A program made the translations under genes and the position numbers. A DNA stretch of 64,000 nt from Dastarcus helophoroides (Eukaryota > Arthropoda > Insecta > Coleoptera > Bothrideridae). The DNA is taken from assembly GCA_028583605.1 (NCBI GenBank), contig CM053326.1:37851931-37915930 (forward strand), written 5' to 3'. The notes beneath the pieces were generated by a model. It ran no database searches, was not told the origin of the DNA, and saw only the letters and a list, made by a program, of their open reading frames with translations. Within the stretch, counting starts at the first letter, position 1. Every line of letters starts with the position of its first letter. Shown here piece after piece: positions 1 through 12,230 of this stretch.

Positions 1-89
1 TTACGAACTTCACAAAAATTAATCAAACGACATGAATAAACTTACAATATTTTCATGAAATATTAGCTTTAGGTATTAGTTCTATGTTT

Positions 90-410
90 CTTTTTTTAGA
101 AGTAGTATCATGGAAGATGATTGTAGGAACTAATAGGATTGATTTCTCCAAGGACAAGATTCTTGAGTCATACAAGACAGTCGGTGACAGCAAATTCCTG
201 TACGGTCCAGCTTGACACAGTGAGGACTTCTGCCTACGGAGACTCTTTTTTTGATAGAACTTCCAAGCTATGGAACGCGTTACCAAGAGAAATTTTAAGA
301 AGGCGGTTCATCACCATCTATCCTTGTTTCCGCATCCTACTCGCAGTGTTTTGAAGGCATAATAAGGTTACCCTTTGCGAGAGGATTAAACTGTAAAAAA
401 AGGGAAGAAC
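90..410 (+). mobile_element. 3' end of a CR1/jockey-type non-LTR retrotransposon (family A)
   Basis: This is the extreme C-terminus of a reverse-transcriptase polyprotein plus 3' tail. The readable peptide contains QLDTVRTSAYGDSFFDRTSKL followed by WNALP, the terminal motif of many CR1, L2 and jockey-group elements. The same stretch recurs at 2215-2835, 21575-23325, 54420-55270, 57900-58590 and 59650-62130, so it is one repeat family, called family A here. The copy is 5'-truncated and has no intact open frame. The 3' part (about 350-390) is the conserved AT-rich end shared with the other copies. Confidence 0.75.
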
Positions 411-849
411 AAAAAGAGTTGGGTGAAAAAAATGAAGAGAGGATCGTAAGAGATATGGTCATATACTGTTATAAAATAAACTGCTTGAAAATTATCCAGA
501 TGACTCTAAAAATTACCTGAGCATGAATTCAAAACATTTAGAATTTTGTTAAATAACGTATCACTGATTATTTCTAAGCAAGAAAGAAGCATGGGGAAAA
601 GTATTGCAGTCAAAAAAATACCAATTCTTTCTTGATCTAGGCACGCAAGAAGAAAACTTTTTGGAAAATTATGCTCTAAGGTAATGAACAGAGCATAAAA
701 ATATGTGTCAGCATTAGTACGGAAATTAGCTAAAAATATGTTTTATATTCCAAAATAAGAAGAATTAATGAAGGAAATAATTTAATACATATTATTTAAC
801 CGACTTTAACAATTTAGTTCCTAAGGGGGCGAAAACAGGCGCAATGAAC

Positions 850-1990
850 ACTTGCCCAACAGTAGCAATGGGGGTAATGCTAGGCCTAACTCCTCTCTAC
901 CTTTTAGTGAAGAGGGAGGTGATCAAAAGAACCTCCAGATTATTGCAATTAAAACCGCCGGTCACATGGGAATCCTCAAGGAATGTAGCCCGGTGGTTTT
1001 AGCAAAATCAGTCGATTATATGCTACCCAGGTACGAATTTGATCATTCCTTTCAAGTGAACCTAGATAGCCACACTGACGCTCAATCAGTACCTGAAGAA
1101 AAACAAAAAATATCCATCTGGTTTACAGATGGATCAAAGACAGCACATGGGATTAAAGTGGGAATTTATGGCCTTAACTATAGGTAAAGCTTTGGGAAAA
1201 GACCCTTTCAAACCGAAATACATGCAACAGAACTCTGCGCCTAAGAGTGTCTTCGAAGAAACCTGAAAGGACCAAAGATCTACATTCACTCTGACAGCCA
1301 AGTGGCAATAAAGGCTCTCAGCAGCTGCCTTGTCAAATCCAAACTGGTTTGGGACTGTCAACAAAATCTAAAGCAACTGGCTAAACACAACAAGATTAGC
1401 CTCAAGTAGGTGCCAGGGCACAAAGGAATATAACGGAATAAAGCTACAGACTAACTCGCTAGAGGAGGATCTGCATCGTCATTTCTTGGACCTGAACCGG
1501 CTTTTGGTTTTTTATAAAAGTCAAATCAACAATGATGTCAAAAAAGCAAAGTCAAGAATTTCCCACTGGAGAACATATCCAGGACTACAACAGGCTAATA
1601 GATTCATATCTGAAACGCTTCAAAAGACAAAGGTCTACCTAGAACTCAGCAATTGAGGATCCTAATCGGCCTTTTAACAGGACATTGCCCTATGAGGTAC
1701 CACCTCAATAAACTGGGTCAGGCTGAAACGGACCTAGGTCGCTTTTGCGCAGAAGCTGTGGATACTGCAGAACATGCGCTATGCAAGTTTGATGCGTTTG
1801 CAAGCAAATGACACTGACCAACTCGGATGGGCGTCCTTAAACCCTTCAGATGTGGAAAAACTCAATCTCAGGTCCATAATAACTTCTACAAGAGTTTAAA
1901 CCTGGGAACTACGTAGATCAGGGTATGCACAAAAGATCTTCCTTAGGTCGAGATGCGGGGTGGACGAAGAGAAACAATAAATGATCCATA
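850..1990 (+). mobile_element. Fragment of an RNase H-bearing non-LTR retrotransposon (family B)
   Basis: The readable frame contains SIWFTDGSKTAHG, the first catalytic Asp block of a retroelement RNase H domain. In a shifted frame there is an HSDSQVA block holding a second catalytic Asp. Downstream, after several frame breaks, come remnants of a C-terminal Cys-rich knuckle region. The same sequence recurs at 60497-61640 in better condition. RNase H after the RT domain is known in the I, LOA and related non-LTR clades, so this is probably one of those; I cannot choose the clade. The element is a dead, 5'-truncated copy ending in an ATCTAATCTAA-type tail. Confidence 0.7.
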
Positions 1991-2214
1991 TATAATCTAA
2001 TCTAAGGGAGGTGAAAAGAGGAATTAAATTTGATAAACAAATAAAGACATATTGTTTAGAGGTTGGACCGAAACAACTGTTAAAAGTATCAGGTTCAACG
2101 TTCTCGCGTTCTAATCACACGCCAAAATCGCAACACAGAGAAACAACAAGACGATCTTTTATTGCAAGTCAATCACACATTCTTTTAATGCAATATTTTC
2201 CCAAGGACAACTTG

Positions 2215-2835
2215 GGATTTTTTTTAAAGTTTAATCCACTCGCAAAAGGTAACCCCATTATGCTTTCAAAGCACTGCCAGTATGATGCGGAAACAAGGAT
2301 AGATGGCGATGAACCGCCTTCTTAAACAAGGATAGGTTATAATTTTTGGGGAAATTTCCTTTCGGTAATAAGTTTTATAACTTGGAAGTTCTATAGAAAA
2401 AAGAGTCTCTGTAGACAGAAGTCCTCACTGTGTCAAGCTGGACCGCACAGGAATTTGCTGCCTCCGACTGTCTAATACGCCTCAAGAATCTGGCCCTTAG
2501 GGGGATTAATCCGATTAGTTCCTGCGAGCATCTTCCATGATAGTATTTGTAGAAAAGAGACAAGTCACCAACCATACGCCTGTGCTCTAGTGTTTCGAGA
2601 GAATCGGTCAGACTCTCGTCATCAATTAGGCGAATCGTTCTTCTTTGAATTGAATCAAAGAGAGATAAAGTGTGCTTTGGGGCTGAACTCCAAACATGAG
2701 AACAGTATTCTAGTGTTGGCCTAACTTGAGCTTTGTATAGTGTTAATAGCTGATGAGATGTGAAGTAGTTTTTAGCTCTAAAAAGAAAGCCTAGCTTCTG
2801 AGAGGCGGATTTGGCAATGGCGCGCACATGATTGA
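2215..2835 (-). mobile_element. Family A non-LTR retrotransposon, 3' fragment
   Basis: Minus-strand copy of the family A 3' end. The readable peptide at 2375-2827 contains AKSASQKLGFLFRAKNYF, then LEYCSHVWSSAPKHTLSL and VRTSVYRDSFFYRTSKL. These are the thumb and C-terminal regions of a CR1/jockey-type ORF2 protein. The element is 5'-truncated and its coding frame is broken beyond the WN(A/S)LP motif. It faces away from the copy at 90-410. Confidence 0.8.
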
Positions 2836-4668
2836 CACTTTTTTGGCGTACTATTTAAAAGGCGCGCTCTGAATCCACGAGAAAGAGTGTAAGTGTAATG
2901 GTGGTTCTTACTCATAAAGGTTCCCACCGTAATCAAGCAGCGTCTTAACTATATTTAGGAAAAATAAATCCTTCAATCAACTTTGTCACGAGTTTGCACT
3001 TGTTATGTTGTTTTTATTTTTTTACTTGGTTACTTAACAGAAGTTGAGTTAATTTTTGAATTATTGTGTATCTTTGAATTCTTAAGTCATAACAACAATG
3101 TTTTACAAAGAAAATTTTATGCCTCTAAAACCTAATAAATTCGGATGAAACAGTTAATAAAATTATAAATGGAAATTATGAACTGATGAAATCAGTAGTT
3201 CTTAAAGGTATAAACTATTCTACTACTGTCGTAAAATTTCCTGATGAGAGAGTTTATATTTGATTGCCATATCTTTAATCTTTATGAATTTGAGGATGAA
3301 ATAATATTGTTTACACTAATGATGAAATATCATTAAATGCCACACACGTCGTGGCAGCTTTATCGAGTTGCCCACTGTGATGGTAAGCTCCGGGAAGCCC
3401 TTTGGAGAAATTGAGACACGGAAGTATGGCAAGTCTTTAAATTCATACATGATTATAACAAGAAATTGTTCAGTAATTGTTTTATTTAAATTACAATTTT
3501 ATAAATTATTTGCTAAACATTCTGACTATAGTTATTATTTTCTTTGTTTTTTAGGTGCTCAAAACATGAAAATAATTAAAAAATTGCAACATATATCAAA
3601 GCAAGTTAAATAAATGTTAAATAAATTTTCAGAATTGTTTTTAGGGGTGCATTATTGTGACATTTATTGAACATTAATATGTACATGGTGTTTATATGAA
3701 AACAATCAACTTATGTTGTTTAAATAATCAGTTAATAAGGAACTTGGATATTTTCATAACTTCTTTTTGATCTAAGTTAACTCAACTTAAAAATCTCAAT
3801 ACGAAAGAACGATGGATCTAAATATATAAAGTGGATAACTTTGTATAAACTTTATTACATTTTTAATTAAAATTACGATTTTTAAACAGTTATACAATAA
3901 ACTATTGATCAAAATAAAAGTACAGACTACACCACTTAGTTTTACATCTTAAATTTAAAAATATGATCTTTTGGTGAAATTTTAAGTTTAGGTTTAAAAT
4001 TTTGACTCTAAGCGTCATTACAAACCTAAGATATCTACTTTTTTTCTCAAAATTGGAGGTTTTCGTGTGTTAACTTGTTAATTTCAGTTTTGATTTCAAA
4101 ATTCTGGGCAAAAATGTATAAAAGTTCAACTTTAAACACGTAATTTCCTAATTTTTTTAAAATATCTAGTTTTTGGTTGAAAGAATATAACTGGATAAGC
4201 ATAGGGAATTTGACTCCGGAGCCAAATAGGATGGATGTTCTATCGATTTAGTAGGGTTGTCTATTTTTAATAATCATAGATCTAATATTATACCATTGGT
4301 AGTAATATTTACATAGTTTTGATCTCCAATCTCTTACTGTCCTCGTTGATTGAATACTATCCTTGTACCCTTAAATGGGGCGTACTTTTGAAACTTATTT
4401 TTCTTTAAAACTCTTGAAGCTATAAAAATGATTAAAAAACTCTAGGCATAGATAGATAGGGGCGTTTACAGTTACTTTTTCCCCGCGGGTTTAGCACGCG
4501 CGCTTTACAAATCGTGCGCAAAAAATGTCATTCTAAATGTAAAATTGTCACTTGAAAAAAGAATGCATTAAAGTCATGTAGGATTGATTCGAGGTAAAAA
4601 AAATCGTGCGTGAATGAAACGTTGCATTCCTAGCAACAAACTTTTGGAACACCACATTCTTTGCGTTA
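2836..4668. other. Intergenic, no recognised gene
   Basis: AT-rich sequence. A short open fragment at about 3144-3262 (+) reads like protein (it contains YSTTVVKFPDERVYI before a stop), but I cannot place it in a family and it has no start or splice context. Probably a transposon remnant. Nothing else is supported. Confidence 0.4.
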
Positions 4669-7568
4669 CAGTGGCGTGTTCTTCATGGAAGTTAGGGAAG
4701 CACAGCTTCTCTTACAAAGTAAAAATATCCATATTCATTTTATTTTAAACCCTATCTTTTCATATAACAGCTGCCCTCCACTACTTACTGATATTAGTAA
4801 CGCTTATGATCGAAATTTACCAATTGTGTCTGTAGAGTAACAAATTCAATTTATTTTTGACATAATTAATTTATTTGTGTACAAACTCTTAAGTGGGAGT
4901 GTATAAACATTGAAAATTTCATTGAAAATGTCCATTTTTTCAAAATTGTTTTTGTAATGTCGAATATTTTTAAAAAGATTATTTTTTTTGAATTTGTATT
5001 AATTTTATTTTACATTTCTGCGACCGAATTTGGAAATGTTAAAATTTTCATTGATAAAAGTTAAATTAATAAGTATTATGTTTCCGACCAATAAGAGTCC
5101 ACCATGAAGAAATTTTTTGAATAATTTTACTTTTTAAACTTGAAATTATAATTGAAAACTTCGACTCATTTAAAAATTTAGACCTTTCAAAACCTTTTTC
5201 AAAATTCCTTTCATAATTTTGATTTTTTTCTTAAAATTTAAACCTTTTCTTTTCGAAATGATAACTTTTTTGAATATCTCGATCTTTTCAATATTTCATT
5301 ATTTTTTAAAATTAATTTCATGTTTCTTTTAATCCGGCAACATTTCCAAAATAATCTATGCTTTTTTTTTAAAATTTTGTCTTTTTCCCGAAATTCCAAT
5401 TTACTGTATTAAAAATTTAGACCTTTTTAAAAAGAAACTTAACGAATTTAAAAGAAAGTTTTACTTTTCAAAATTGTGATTTTACCAACATTTTTTGTCT
5501 TGTATGTCAAATTTTCGATTTTTTTTTATTAATATCGACTCTTTTTAAGTTCGATATCTGCTAAAAATTTGAATTTTTTGAAAAATTCGGATTTTTTAAA
5601 AATGTTAACTATTGTTTAAAAAATCACAAAAATACTTTTTTTTTGAACATTTTGAATATTTTAAAAATTTTGACTTTTTTTTAAATTTCGACTTTTTTGC
5701 AAATCTAGTCACCCTTTCAAAATTTAGGCCTTTTCTTGAAATTTTGACTGAATATTTCTACTTTTTTCAAAATGTTGACTTTTTTTAAATATGGACTTTT
5801 TCTCCAAATTCGACTTTTTGTGAATTAAGACTTTTTTTTGAAAAATTACTCTGTTAACAATTTGAACTATTTTTATTTAATTTAATTTTATTTATTTATT
5901 TATTTGAAAAAATTAAGATTTTTTTCAAATATCAATATTTTGTTGAAAATATACAAACATTTTTGAAACCTTTTTACTAAAAATCTCGACTTTTTTGAAA
6001 ATTAGAATCCAAAATTTCAGCTTCTTTTGAAGTTTTGACTTTTTTTAATAAACTTTACATTTCTGTTCAAAATTTTTACTCATGCTAAAAATCATTTTTG
6101 AAAATTTGATTTTTTCTAAAATCTACTTATTTGCGTGATATTTTTAAAGATATCTAAGTTTTTCTAAAATTCAATTTTTTCTGGAATTTTGTATTATTTT
6201 TGAAAATATTGATTTAAACATTTAGAATTATTTTGATAATTGGCCTTTATTTCGAAAAATTAGACTTTTTGTCAAAAATTCGACTTTTGCTCAAAATTTC
6301 AATTTTTGAAAAATTCCACTTTTGTTAAAAATTTTAGTTTTTTAAATAGTTCGACTTTTTGTTCCATTTAGCATTGAAAATTTCAACTTTTTCTAGAATT
6401 TATACATTTTAACATATTAATTTTTCAAAACTTCGAATTTTCATCATCAAAAATTTCGACTTCTTTTCAAAATTTGATTTTTTATCTCATAATATCGACT
6501 TTTTTAATTGAAAATTTGGATTTATTTGTTTTTGAAAATTGTGATTTTTTTAAAAATTTTGAACGTTTCTTGAATAATTATGTTGAAAATTTCGATTTTT
6601 GTGAAAATTTGGTTTTTTCCCAAACACACAGTTTTTTCGAGATTTCAACTTTTTGTGGTAATTTCGATTTTTTTTGAAATATCATCTTAAAAATTCCGAG
6701 CTTTGGATAATTTGGTACTTTTGAAAATCTCGACTATGTCGAAAAATAAATTTACATTTTCTTAAAATTTTAACTTTTTTTATTGAAAATTTTGACTTTT
6801 TTAAAAATATTGAATGTTTCTCGAAAAATTATGTTGAAAATTTGATTTTTTGAAAATTTGGTTTTTCCTACAATTAAGATTTTTTTCCGAAAATTTTAAC
6901 TATTTTTTAAAAAATGACTATTTTTTTTCGAGAATTCAACTTTTTGTGGAAATTTCAACCTTTTTGAAATATTGACTTAAAATTTCCGACTTTTTGATAA
7001 ATTGGACTTTTTGAAAATCTCGACTATGTCGAAAAATATATATTTTTTTAAATTTCGATTTCCTTTAAGTGTTGAAATTTCAAAGAAAATCTCAGGAAAA
7101 AGAAGTTCCATTGTGTGATTATATTGTAATTTTGTAACATACAATTTTAATTTAATTTGGCGTATTTGTTATTAGATTTAGAATTTAATTTGAAATTTTG
7201 GGTCAAGATCCAAATTTAAAGAAAAAAATTCAAAATATAAAATAGTTCCAAAAACCAAATCGAATATTTAAGAAATAATATTCAGAATTTAATCTGAATT
7301 TTGCAAATTTGGATTGTTTTAAAATAGATTTGGACCAACAGAGTTAGACTAAAAATTTTTAATTTTTTTCCAACATTTCGATAATCTCGAAATTTGAATT
7401 TAGAAATTCTGAATTTAAATCGACATTTTGACTAATCAAAACAGAATAAAAAGAGTTGTTACTTTTTGAATGCTAATGTATTTAAAATGTAATCAGTTGA
7501 AAGCAAAATATCTTTTAAAAGGGTTTCCGATCAGCTTCCCTATTCATAAAAGTCACGACACGCCACTG
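4669..7568. mobile_element. hAT-like non-autonomous TIR element carrying a minisatellite
   Basis: The left end reads CAGTGGCGTGT and the right end reads ACGACACGCCACTG. These are inverted, and a GGGAAGC/GCTTCCC match lies slightly further in. The flanks TTTGCGTT and TTTGCATA look like a degenerate 8-bp target duplication, the length expected of hAT elements. No transposase frame is visible inside. Most of the interior (about 5100-7060) is a degenerate short-period repeat array. The superfamily call rests only on the ends and the duplication length. Confidence 0.6.
5100..7060 (-). repeat. Degenerate AAATTTCGA-type minisatellite array
   Basis: Irregular tandem repetition of a roughly 20-bp motif made of a T-run, GACTTTTT, and a GAAAATTTC core. 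It is the reverse-complement sense of the cleaner array at about 39360-42060. Units vary in length and many have drifted, so this looks older than the second array. Long frames here are Phe-rich translations of the repeat and are not genes. Confidence 0.8.
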
Positions 7569-7583
7569 TTTGCATACCACTTG

Positions 7584-7646
7584 GAACGCGCGATTGGCTC
7601 GTCCTGACAAGAACGCGCGATTGGCTCGTCCTGGCAAGAACGCGCG
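7584..7646. repeat. Short tandem repeat, 27-bp unit, about 2.3 copies
   Basis: GC-rich unit starting GAACGCGCGATTGGCTCG, repeated at once with a single change and then a partial third copy. Each full unit contains GATTGG, the reverse complement of a CCAAT box. It sits just outside the right end of the TIR element, in otherwise AT-rich DNA. No gene start follows within reach, so a promoter role is only a possibility. Confidence 0.7.
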
Positions 7647-7649
7647 AAA

Positions 7650-8769
7650 AGACTTAAAGTGTCAGTTCCAGCAGAATGTATTTTGTTTATGATTAGATTT
7701 TACATATTATATTTCATTTTGCTGCTTAGTTATAGAATATCAACCCTCTAAATTAGACTGGTGGTAAAAGTCGGCGTTCTTCTCCGTTTTATGAACAAAA
7801 GCACCGACCTTTGGCGGCTGTACCCTAGCCTTGGTCCGTGAATTTATGAAACTTTCCTAGTAACATATCAAATTTCCGGATTGTTTCGTGTTAAATACAA
7901 CCTTCAACGTAATTCACCAAGACCTAGTAGTAAAAGAGGAGATTCGCTGTTAGCAGTTTAATTGAAATGGAACCTTTCACCCCTTACATTTTTTTATAGG
8001 GATATAAATCGGTATATGTATAATTGTTGTCTATAGTATGTGTACTTGTTTATGAGTTCTGCCGTATTGTTTCTCTGGATCATTGGAATGAAATTTCACC
8101 CATAAAAATGTTGGCAGAGATAAACTATGAAGTACGGGATTAATAAAATAGAAAGAGGGGTGTTTCAACCAGATGTTCGACAGTTAAGCATTTATGCACA
8201 CATGTTGCATTTATCCTTTTTCAACGTTAACGTTTTCAAATTGTATAGAATGAGCAGGACTATCTTCTACCTGGTATATCGGATCGACACGCTTCGTGCC
8301 ACGCGTCAGAATTCACTATGAATTTGCACAACAATTCACGAGATTTACTGTTATTTTCAGTTACGCAAGGGTCAACTAAGGGATTAGGTTGATGGAGATT
8401 TCATTTGGTCATGTGGAAATAGTTGAAATTCCTTTCAACACAGTAATTTTTAGAAATACCTATCTATTCTATTAAGAAAAAAACTGAATTATTAATTTGG
8501 TACCTAGTATATTAAGCCAAGATTTGTATGTAACATTTTCCAGTAAAAATTCGAGTGGTGGGTCACGTGATCGCGAAACACGGGAAGGCTATCTCCTCCA
8601 AAGACGGGACTTGCCAAAGTCCAACTCGAGCGACAGCCCTTAGGGGACGTTTTCGTTCGCCTATCGTTCGAATTTTATAGGGGAAAACGGCTTAACTAGG
8701 GATATATCAGCGTTTGAATTATCGAGATTCGAAAATAACCTCCAAATTTGACTTCAATTAGAGAGGCAA
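7650..8769. other. Intergenic, no recognised gene
   Basis: Mixed-composition DNA with a locally GC-richer patch around 8560-8660. I see no conserved frame, RNA gene or element end in it. Confidence 0.4.
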
Positions 8770-8771
8770 CT

Positions 8772-8853
8772 GTATACAGGATATAGTTCTTCCGGGATTG
8801 GACCATGTCAAAGAACTACTAAAAGTGTTCGACGTTTCGCCCACCACCGTAGG
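8772..8853 (-). repeat. Inverted terminal copy at the 5' side of the PLE
   Basis: It matches the reverse complement of 11062-11160 over about 80 bp, including TTCCGGGATTGGACC, CAAAGAACTACTAAAA and a CCACC..GGTGG hairpin. On the minus strand it keeps the GAAACGTC sequence that has mutated to GAAACTTC in the 3' copy. Confidence 0.8.
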
Positions 8854-10168
8854 TGGCTACCCTAAAAGCAGATTCTTCAATCACTATTCTCTCGGCTGAT
8901 AAAGGTAATGCAACTGTTATCCTAGATAATTCCGAGTGTGTATCCATAATTAACGCTCTGTTGAATGATGGATCCTATATTCCTCTTCGTCGGGACCCAA
9001 CAAGCAAAATTGAACGCGAACTCAAGTCCAAGCTAAAATCTTCAAATTTGTCCACAGAACTCTCCCCAAGGAGGTAGCAGATCCTATTTGTTTTCTAACT
9101 ACAAAAATACTAAAACATGCCAAACCACCAAAGTCCAAAATTTCTAGAGAAGAAGGATGTGTCCTTAAAACCCTCAAAACAGATTCTCCAATCACTATTC
9201 TCTCAGCTGATAAAGGTAATGCAACTGTCATCTTGGATAATTCCGAGTATGTATCCAAAACTAACGCTCCGTTGAATGACGGATCCTATATTCCTCTTCC
9301 TCGAGGCCCAACAAGCAAAATTGAACGCGAACTCTAGTCCAAGCTAAAATCCTCAAATTTGTCCGCAGACACTCTCAGACATCTTGTTACGAGAGAATCC
9401 AAATCACCTCGTCTTTATGGTCTCCCCAAAATTCACAAACCCAATATTCCTTTTAAGCCCATTGTCAGCACGATAAATTCACCTACCTACAATGTCTCGA
9501 AATATTTATCTAACATCCTCAAGTCATATACCGGAAACACATCATCACACGTCCTAAATTTTAAACACTTTGTCGAATTGTTGTCCGAATTAACCCTAGA
9601 CCCCAGCGACATGCTGGTAAGTTTTGACGTCACTTCACTATTCACTAATGTTCCAGTTTCCGACTCCATGACGACAATTTGTCAATTACTATAAGGCAAA
9701 GAGAATGCAGATTCTCTAGCTGATTTAACTGAAATGTGCCTCACGTCGACTTATTTTTCTTTTAATGGCAGCTTCTATAAACAAGTCTCCGGCACCCCAA
9801 TGGATTTCCCCTTATCACCAGTCGTAGCAAATATTTTCATGGAATATTTTGAAAACATTGTGTTGGAAACTGCGGTTTGGCTTCGTTTTGTAGATGACAC
9901 ATTTATTGTATGGCCACATGGCAAGGATTCACTTAATTTATTTTTGGAACACCTAAATAGTTTACATTCTTCCATTAGCTTCACTATGGAAATCGAAAAC
10001 AATGGTTCTCTTCCCTTTCTTGACGTACTGGTCACCCGTTTACCAAACGGTCGCGTTTCTCATTCCGTTTATCGAAAACCCACCCATACTTATCGTTATT
10101 TGCATGCAGAGTCCCATCATCACCCTTCCCAAAAACCTTCTGTTATAAATTCACTGGTCGAGCTGTAG
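8853..10168 (+). pseudogene. Reverse transcriptase region of the Penelope-like element
   Basis: Copies RNA into DNA in the intact element. Readable motifs are SPRLYGLPKIHKP (early RT motif), DMLVSFDVTSLFTNVPV (RT A motif with the first catalytic Asp), a degraded GTPMDFPLSPVVANIFMEYF (normally GTPMGSPLSPV), and WLRFVDDTFIVW holding the catalytic DD pair. Stops near 9070, 9335 and 9695 split the frame, and the N-terminal RT part is present twice through an internal duplication. The catalytic residues survive, but no continuous protein can be made. Confidence 0.85.
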
Positions 10169-10375
10169 CAATTTCACAACCGATAAATCTTTCAGACGAG
10201 TTGACAAAATTCGTTTCAATCTTCGCAACAATGGTTACAAATCGCACGATATTGGATTGATATTGTCATTAAACGACATCTTCGCCCTACCCCTCGTTCT
10301 TCACAAAATTCAATAATTGCTTCTAAAGCCTTTCTTCCTTATGTTCACAGAGTAACAGATCAAATCGGAAAATTA

Positions 10376-10795
10376 TTGAGGAAACACAACATTAAACCCT
10401 TTTTTTCATTATCCTCAAAGATCCAACAGCTCCTCCCATCTCCCAAAGATAAAATTTCATCCTTTCGTTCTAATGGTGTGTACAGGGTTCCTTGTTCCTG
10501 TGGTTCAGTGTACATCGGAGAAACGGAGCGATCATTTAAGACGCGAATATCCGAGCACCAAAGATGTCTTAGGTCTGATTTATTTTCGCAGTCAGTCATT
10601 GCGGAACATCAACATGAGACCGGACATAAGATTCTCTTTGATAATATTTCAATTATATCCAGTATTCCCAATAACTATAATAGAAAGATACGCGAGGCCA
10701 TTGAAATTCAAAAGTTCCCCAAAGACATCAACAGAGATGACGGTTACATGCTTTTCTCCATCTGGAAACCAACCATCGGAAATCTTCGGGAGTGA
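10376..10795 (+). pseudogene. GIY-YIG endonuclease domain of the Penelope-like element
   Basis: The readable 139 residues contain VYRVPCSCGSVYIGETERSF, the GIY-YIG-type core (here VYR...VYIG) with the Cys pair seen in PLEs, then RISEHQ with the downstream His. In PLEs this domain nicks the target so that reverse transcription can be primed. The linker just upstream (about 10320-10400), reading AFLPYVHRVTDQIGKLL after a shift, is also typical. The frame is open here but is cut off from the RT by stops, so it counts as part of a dead element. Confidence 0.85.
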
Positions 10796-11055
10796 TTGCA
10801 CAGATGAATGGTACATAAAATTTTCTTTTCCCTCTTTCCTCTCAGAAGAGTTTCGCCGGACATACTGAGTTACCGTGCTCTTCTGTCTAAACTTTATTAT
10901 TCTTTGTACCAATTTTCAATTCAGAAAAGTTTCGTCTCTGGTATGGTGGACATACTGAGTTACCGTGCTCTGACGTTTTGAAATTGGCCTTTTCATTCTT
11001 TCATTTTTGCATATTCCCTTATATTTCTCTTTTTATTTATTGTTTCTTTTCTTTG

Positions 11056-11096
11056 TTCCTGAAGAAGCCCCCTACGATGGTGGCCGAAACTTCGAA
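11056..11096 (+). ncRNA. Hammerhead-ribozyme-like motif at the PLE 3' end
   Basis: In order: GTTC (stem I strand), CTGAAGA (matches the CUGANGA core), an imperfect GCCCCC/GGTGGC stem II, GAAAC (GAAA core), a short self-complementary stem III remnant, and GAAC (pairs with GTTC). Small hammerhead variants with tiny palindromic stem III that act as dimers are known from Penelope-like elements. The extra base after CTGAAGA and the GAAACTTC change suggest this copy is degenerate. Activity is not shown. Confidence 0.45.
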
Positions 11097-11169
11097 CATT
11101 TTTAGTAGTTCTTTGAGACGGTCCAATCCCGGAAGAAGTATATTCTGTACTGACTCTGGCCGTGGAAGC

Positions 11170-12230
11170 CTTCGTTATCAGGCAACTGTATAGTCAATCG
11201 ACAAAAGAGACGTCGTAGTTCAATTTTCAACCGAGGGTGGCGCACGGGTGGCATTCCGTGGGCTAGAATATGTTCCGTGCAAACGAAAAACCTACTTGAA
11301 GTCAAGTTTCATCCGCATTAGCGGATAACCCGAGACGCTAGTTTTTATCAAACTAACGTTTTTGGATTTCTATAAAATGTTTTATTGTTTTATCTACATC
11401 AAAAATGATTTTATTATTACTATGTTTATGGGCTCATAGAAACAGACTTGAAATGATATTAACTATCAATAATTAAATGTTACATTTACTCGTTTAAATA
11501 TTGCATTTTAATGCATTTTTTGTATATTTAATAATTCCTTAAGTCTGTTCTAATAACCTGAGTATAATATGTATAAAATACTTTTTGTTAAGGAATAAGT
11601 GGAACCATAAAATAACTTTTATAAAACGTCAATCTTCTTGGAATATTCCCATGTAAAATTGAAGTTATGCGGCTCATCAAATTTTTGAAGATTTATACGG
11701 GTCCCGGCTCTAACTACATAATAAACTTAAATAATTACATATAAATATTGTGTTGTGCTGCAGAGGTTGGCAAGACGGCGTTGTGCTGGAATGTCGAAGT
11801 CAAGGGTCGTATAACATGATAGTGATCAAAGCTCAGCGGGTAGCGGCTCATCACCTTACTTAGCGGCTGCTGAACCACCTTCAAAAACAGCTTCTGCACG
11901 AACCCATCGTAATTCACCATTATAACTACAAGATCGTTTTGGAACTTCCTATTTATCGATTTGTGGGTAGATGTCATTTCTTAGTCTTGGTTTTTGTATA
12001 AATTTGCCAGGTTTATGACCGAATACTAAATTAGATATCCTTACGATACGAGGGTTAGATGATTCTATGCAAAAAAGTATCACATTTCTAGAAAACAGGG
12101 GTTTGTGATGATTAGATCTGTGGCAGTTGTAAAATATTAGTCTTGCTGAAAAATAAATGAAAAAATAGGAAAAAATTGGAGAATACGTTTTACTGATCAA
12201 TTTATTGTTAGCCTGTAAAATATAATATAT
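11170..12230. other. Intergenic, no recognised gene
   Basis: AT-rich, with a GC-richer patch at about 11755-11900. Two overlapping minus-strand frames (11735-11977 and 11949-12200) show no conserved motif. Nothing is supported beyond the neighbouring solo LTR. Confidence 0.4.

Larger units (their letters stand above)
8770..11166 (+). mobile_element. Penelope-like retroelement (PLE), decayed, RT plus GIY-YIG
   Basis: Order on the plus strand: an 85-bp inverted copy of the 3' end, an RT region in several frames, a linker, a GIY-YIG endonuclease, then the 3' end. The RT/GIY-YIG pairing is diagnostic for Penelope-like elements. The first and last segments are inverted copies of each other (8772-8853 and 11062-11160), a known PLE arrangement. 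A roughly 311-bp internal segment is tandemly duplicated (about 8866-9066 and 9178-9372). Multiple stops and frameshifts make the copy non-functional. Confidence 0.85.

Noticed and set aside
6474..6677. 67-residue Phe-rich frame
   Set aside because: Translation of the degenerate minisatellite in the 4669-7568 element.
11735..12200. Two overlapping minus-strand frames next to the solo LTR
   Set aside because: Considered as gag or pol remnants of the LTR element, but no protease, RT or integrase motif is present.
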